Of a stretch of 64,000 bases of DNA, positions 60,620 through 64,000 are shown piece after piece. Each line of letters starts with the position of its first letter. Position 1 is the first letter of the stretch. The stretch is from the NCBI RefSeq assembly GCF_011250555.1, contig NZ_JAANMZ010000005.1:62001-126000 (forward strand), read 5' to 3'. The stretch is from Bacillus sp. MM2020_4. Its GTDB lineage: Bacteria > Bacillota > Bacilli > Bacillales > Cytobacillaceae. The notes beneath the pieces were generated by a model that had not been told where the DNA came from, did no database searches, and worked only from the letters and a program-made list of their open reading frames with translations. Both the position numbers and the translations under genes were made by a program.

Positions 60620-61395
60620 GCCAGTGGATGACATTGTTGCAAAAAGAGATGGTTGAAATGTGGAGAAATTTCAAATGGATTTGGGTGCCAATCACCTTTA
60701 TTTTAATTGGTGTACAACAGCCAATTTCATCGTATTACTTGCCGCAAATTCTGGATTCGGTTGGTAATTTGCCTGAAGGTGCGGTGATAAAGATTCCCAC
60801 GCCATCCGCCGGTGAAGTGTTAGCTCAAGGACTTGGACAATATACTACCCTAGGGGTGCTAATCATTGTCCTTTCCACAATGGGAATTATTGCTGCAGAA
60901 AGGAAAAGCGGTGTGGCTGCGATGATTCTTGTAAAACCTGTATCCTATGGTTCTTATGTCACGGCAAAATGGGTGGGAAGTCTTTTATTACTCTGGTTTT
61001 CTTTCCTAATCGGATCCCTTTCAACATGGTACTACACAGGTATTTTATTTGATTGGATTCCAGCAGCGGACTTTTTCCAGTCGTATTTTTTTTACGGGCT
61101 ATGGTTTTCAGTGATAGTAACGATCACACTGTTTTTTAGTGCATCACTCTTGGCACCGGGGATGGCAGGATTTTGTTCATTAGCAGTTGTCATTGTATTA
61201 AGTTTAGTAAGCAGCTCCCTTTCCAATGTGTTTGAATGGAGCCCTGCGCAGTTAACCGCCTATGCGAATGAAATACTGGTAAATAGCGGTATTCCAGACG
61301 GTACCTTACCAGCTAGTTTAATAGCGGCAGGTGTCATTCTACTATTGCTATCATTCAGTGTATTTATTTTCAAGAAAAAGGAGTTAGCCTCATAA
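60616..61395 (+). CDS. yxlG: ABC-2 type permease (YxlG-like)
   Basis: This membrane partner of the ATPase has 259 residues and about six hydrophobic segments. An extracellular region with the LPQILDSVGNLPEGAVIKIPTPSAGEVLAQGLGQ segment follows the first span. An AAERKSGVAAMILVKPVSYGSYVTAKW motif is typical of ABC-2 permeases. The substrate is unknown; the B. subtilis counterparts belong to an antisigma/export operon. Confidence 0.9.
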   Translation: MSQWMTLLQKEMVEMWRNFKWIWVPITFILIGVQQPISSYYLPQILDSVGNLPEGAVIKIPTPSAGEVLAQGLGQYTTLGVLIIVLSTMGIIAAERKSGVAAMILVKPVSYGSYVTAKWVGSLLLLWFSFLIGSLSTWYYTGILFDWIPAADFFQSYFFYGLWFSVIVTITLFFSASLLAPGMAGFCSLAVVIVLSLVSSSLSNVFEWSPAQLTAYANEILVNSGIPDGTLPASLIAAGVILLLLSFSVFIFKKKELAS

Positions 61396-61488
61396 GGAAG
61401 ACCTTTCGCTTTGCGAAATGATTAAGGGTATCTTATAATAGCTATTATTATATTTTTGCAATGGTTGAGATCGAAAGGATGAGGCAGT

Positions 61489-62343
61489 TTGATAGATCAA
61501 GTCGGTTTGGTTTTAGAAGGCGGCGGGATGCGCGGTGTGTATACTGCAGGAATCCTTGAATATTTTTTGGAAGAGGATTTATTTTTCCCATATGTAATTG
61601 GGGTTTCTGCGGGTGCCTGTAATGCTGCTTCGTATTTATCGAGACAAAAAGGGCGGAATAAAACGGTTACAATTGAATATGCCTCAGATCCCAGATATAT
61701 TTCGTGGAAAAACTATTTGAAAAATCGGCAATTTTTTGGGATGGATTTTATTTTTGATGAAATTCCTAATAAGCATGTTCCATACCATTATGATGTGTTT
61801 TATGATAGTCCATCAGAATTTGTCGTTGGGACAACAGATTGCCTGACAGGAGAGCCTACTTATTATAAAAAGCAAGATTATGATCAAGAGCTGCTTACTG
61901 TTTTACGGGCATCAAGTTCCTTGCCGTTTATTGCGCCGGAAATCCGCTTTAAAGACAAGGTGTTATTAGATGGCGGTATTAGTGATCCGATTCCCATCAA
62001 AAAGGCGCAAGAGGATGGTTATAAGAAAAATATCGTCATTTTAACGAGGAATGCAGGATATTTGAAAAAACCTTCTAAGTTTCATTTTCTTGTGAACCGG
62101 AAGTACCCAGAATATAAAGGGTTGCAACAGGCTCTTCAGAAAAGGTACCAAAAATATAATGAAACAGTTACCTATTTGGAAGATGAAGAGCGAGCAGGAA
62201 ATGCACTTATCATTCGCCCGACACAACCGTTAAAGGTTGGAAGAATGGAGAGAAACCCAAAAAGGCTAGAAGACCTATACAATCAAGGCTATGAAGATGC
62301 TAAAATGTCGATGACGTCAATTCTAAACTATATCAATACCTAA
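61489..62343 (+). CDS. patatin-like phospholipase
   Basis: The 284 residues carry the oxyanion motif GGGMRG (11-16), the nucleophile Ser40 in GVSAG and the Asp of LLDGGISDP, a Ser-Asp dyad. The TTG start follows GGATGAGG. There is no signal peptide, so the enzyme is cytosolic or membrane-peripheral, like E. coli YjjU and B. subtilis YlbK-type proteins. Substrate unknown. Confidence 0.92.
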   Translation: MIDQVGLVLEGGGMRGVYTAGILEYFLEEDLFFPYVIGVSAGACNAASYLSRQKGRNKTVTIEYASDPRYISWKNYLKNRQFFGMDFIFDEIPNKHVPYHYDVFYDSPSEFVVGTTDCLTGEPTYYKKQDYDQELLTVLRASSSLPFIAPEIRFKDKVLLDGGISDPIPIKKAQEDGYKKNIVILTRNAGYLKKPSKFHFLVNRKYPEYKGLQQALQKRYQKYNETVTYLEDEERAGNALIIRPTQPLKVGRMERNPKRLEDLYNQGYEDAKMSMTSILNYINT

Positions 62344-62345
62344 GC

Positions 62346-62377
62346 GAAGAGTTTCCAATACTCTTCTCTTTTTTTTG
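62346..62377 (+). terminator. terminator after the patatin gene
   Basis: GAAGAGT pairs with ACTCTTC, followed by a long T tract. Confidence 0.8.
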
Positions 62378-62455
62378 GCCACAAAAAACTTCTATCATTT
62401 TTTTGAATACTAGTAAATAAACTAAGTGTAGAGGAATTGATAAGGAGTTTTATCG

Positions 62456-63241
62456 ATGAAAATAAATAAATATTACCGGGATATAGCTAATTTGAACTTA
62501 AATGGTGGTATTGCTGCACTGGTTCCAACAATCCTAATTATTGTTTTAAATCTTTCTATTATAAGGCATAGGGAGATCATGCTATGTACGATTCCATTTA
62601 TCCTGTATAGTATTATCAGTTTTCAACTCTACCTTTTTAGAATGAGACAATCGCTAGAAATAAGTAGAAGTCTCGTTTTATCTGGAAGGATCGATCAGTC
62701 GATATTTGAAGCAAGCCATCTTTTGGTGTTGTATAGGAACACCCAATTCTCACGCATACACCTCTATTTTCCAGACGGCCATTTGGCAGGGATGGTAAAA
62801 AAACACCGTGGAAACGGTTGGGAACGGTTAAAACCTTCAAGAACATTTGCCCTTTACAATTCTGATCAAGAAGTCCTCGGATTCTTTAATGTGATAGGAA
62901 GAAAATCTAGTAAGATTGATGTGTTCGGTCGAAACAGACGTTTTTTGGGCAGCTTTGAAAAAAAGCGTCTAGGTTGGAGAAAATATCAAAAGGAATTGTT
63001 CAATGAATTAGGAAGATATGTTGGTGCAATTGAAGGATCCTCTGTTTTTATGGATGAGCAAGTAATGGATATTGGTCATCAGCGGGTAGGACGACTCCGA
63101 AGAGGTTGGATGCCTTTGGAATGGAGTTCATTGTTTCCGGAACCCAATACACCAGTATTGTCATTTAATGAGGCTCTTTCAGGGGAGGAGAAACTCCTAC
63201 GAATGTCATTACTCATAAACGAATATTTTATAGAAAGATAG
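62456..63241 (+). CDS. membrane protein of unknown function
   Basis: The 261 residues have two N-terminal membrane segments (GIAALVPTILIIVLNLSII and IMLCTIPFILYSIISFQLYLF) followed by a basic cytoplasmic region. The region has beta-like repeats (FSRIHLYFPDGHLAGMV, FALYNSDQEVLGFFNV, SKIDVFGRNRRFLGSF), suggestive of a tubby/scramblase-like fold. I do not recognise the family. It lies 73 bases before dapF without a clear terminator between them. Confidence 0.7.
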   Translation: MKINKYYRDIANLNLNGGIAALVPTILIIVLNLSIIRHREIMLCTIPFILYSIISFQLYLFRMRQSLEISRSLVLSGRIDQSIFEASHLLVLYRNTQFSRIHLYFPDGHLAGMVKKHRGNGWERLKPSRTFALYNSDQEVLGFFNVIGRKSSKIDVFGRNRRFLGSFEKKRLGWRKYQKELFNELGRYVGAIEGSSVFMDEQVMDIGHQRVGRLRRGWMPLEWSSLFPEPNTPVLSFNEALSGEEKLLRMSLLINEYFIER

Positions 63242-63314
63242 CGATTTGGATAGTTCCCCTCTAAACCAATGTTTGATATGATGATAAATAAAACGAAATG
63301 GTGGAGGTTTTACT

Positions 63315-64000
63315 GTGCAAATCGACTTAATTAAAGGTCATGGGTCGGGAAATGATTTTCTAATCATTGATGAAATGACGAACGGTTATTCTTTTTCGGA
63401 GGGTGAACGAGCAAACCTCGCCCGGTTGTTATGCAATCGTCAGTCTGATTTAGGTGCTGATGGGATTCTCTTTGTCATGAAGAGCGATCATGCCGATGGA
63501 AGAATGCGTGTATTTAACGCAGACGGCTCAGAGGCTTCGATGTGTGGAAATGGACTCCGCCTTGTAGCAAGATATGTTTGTGAACAGCAAGGGCTAAATG
63601 ATGCAGTAATTGAAACCATGAAAGCGAATTTAAAGGTTAGCAAGCAGCAAGACCTCGCCCCAGATGTCCATACGTATCAAGTGGAAATTTCACCGGTACT
63701 ATTTGAATTAAAGGCGTTACCATTAAATTTACATAAACCAACGCTTTTTAATGAAAGAATAGCAGAATTGTCTGAGGAATTAAGATTTACCGCACTTGCC
63801 GTTCCAAATCCGCATTTAATTGCGATTGTTGAAAGCGATCAGCTGCGAATTGAAATCCAACAACAACTCAGTGAAAAAGTAAACGGCCCTAATCTGTTAT
63901 TTCCGGACGGTGTAAATGTAAGCTTTGTAAAATCGCTGCAGCCAGGGTCAATTTATGTTAGGACCTATGAACGTGGTGTAGGTTTTACAAATGCTTGTGG
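63315..64000 (+). CDS. dapF: diaminopimelate epimerase (5' part, runs off the window)
   Basis: DapF converts LL- to meso-diaminopimelate for lysine and peptidoglycan. The GTG start at 63315 follows GTGGAGG. The visible part contains KGHGSGNDFLIID, the first catalytic Cys in MCGNGLR, NPHLI and GVNVSFV. The last bases encode TNACG, with the second catalytic Cys. The frame is open to the window edge; about 50 to 100 C-terminal residues are missing. Confidence 0.95.
   Translation, partial: MQIDLIKGHGSGNDFLIIDEMTNGYSFSEGERANLARLLCNRQSDLGADGILFVMKSDHADGRMRVFNADGSEASMCGNGLRLVARYVCEQQGLNDAVIETMKANLKVSKQQDLAPDVHTYQVEISPVLFELKALPLNLHKPTLFNERIAELSEELRFTALAVPNPHLIAIVESDQLRIEIQQQLSEKVNGPNLLFPDGVNVSFVKSLQPGSIYVRTYERGVGFTNAC

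Noticed and set aside
1..64000. Mobile elements, prophage or CRISPR arrays
   Set aside because: No transposase, integrase, phage structural gene or regularly spaced repeats were seen; the only repeats are short intergenic elements.

Overview
The window looks like a chromosomal segment of an aerobic or facultative, endospore-forming Bacillaceae bacterium (Bacillus, Neobacillus or a near relative). The evidence is moderate-to-low GC, strong AGGAGG-type ribosome binding sites, frequent TTG and GTG starts, many sporulation and germination genes, and blocks of gene order shared with Bacillus subtilis (thyB-dfrA, ypmQRS, msrA-msrB, kamA-yokU-yozE-yodN-yozD-yodL-deoD). I saw no insertion sequence, phage, integrase, CRISPR array or rRNA. 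The only tRNA-related signal is one degenerate tRNA-like element.

Layout. 1-3.8 kb: two TerD-family stress genes, a secreted M34/anthrax-lethal-factor-like metalloprotease, and thymidylate synthase overlapping dihydrofolate reductase. 4.0-15.4 kb: a tatA-tatC pair, then a complete uptake [NiFe]-hydrogenase cluster, hyaA-hyaB-hyaC-hyaD-(Cys4 Rieske-like protein)-hypA-hypB-hypF-hypC-hypD-hypE. Most of its genes overlap and it ends at one terminator. The small subunit has a perfect Tat signal, so TatAC probably exports the enzyme; the cytochrome b takes electrons to quinone and Hyp/HyaD build the NiFe(CN)2CO site. 15.4-19 kb: a biofilm-matrix locus. A SinR-like repressor is divergent from tasA, with two SinR-type operators around the tasA promoter, followed by tapA, sipW and an LPETG surface protein. 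19-28.5 kb: DegV, an MBL-fold hydrolase behind a FadR-type operator, a gerA-type germinant receptor operon, Sco/SGNH-lipase/DUF2140 (ypmQRS) and a DUF4397 protein.

28.5-33.3 kb: an RsgA GTPase paralogue preceded by what looks like a leader-peptide attenuator, then msrA-msrB, a DUF502 protein, a YjcZ-type peptide and a KtrB/KtrD potassium channel subunit. 33.4-41.8 kb: a lysine catabolic locus (aminotransferase, two CoA-transferase subunits, M20 deacylase, beta-lysine acetyltransferase, sigma-54 activator, lysine 2,3-aminomutase, YokU). A near-perfect -24/-12 promoter sits before kamA. 41.8-46.3 kb: a two-hairpin intergenic element, several very small genes, a Hanks-type kinase beside a His/Lys-rich peptide, YodL and DeoD. 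46.4-53.4 kb: copper ATPase, CtpA-type protease, COG0523 GTPase, secreted proteins and a YtkA-like lipoprotein.

53.4-55.4 kb: a minus-strand set of two GerPA/GerPF-like proteins, two Hsp20-like proteins and a GerPC-like protein, probably for the spore coat. 55.4-64 kb: an interspersed repeat, an SDR protein lacking its catalytic Tyr, a GNAT acetyltransferase, a tRNA-like element with an inverted duplication, an amidohydrolase, a YxlEFG-like ABC exporter, a patatin-like lipase, an unknown membrane protein, and the 5' part of dapF running off the end.

The least explained signals are the attenuator before the rsgA paralogue, the tRNA-like element, the all-cysteine Rieske-like protein in the hydrogenase operon, and the two-hairpin element after yokU. 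All assignments come from reading motifs and gene order by eye; no database search was run.
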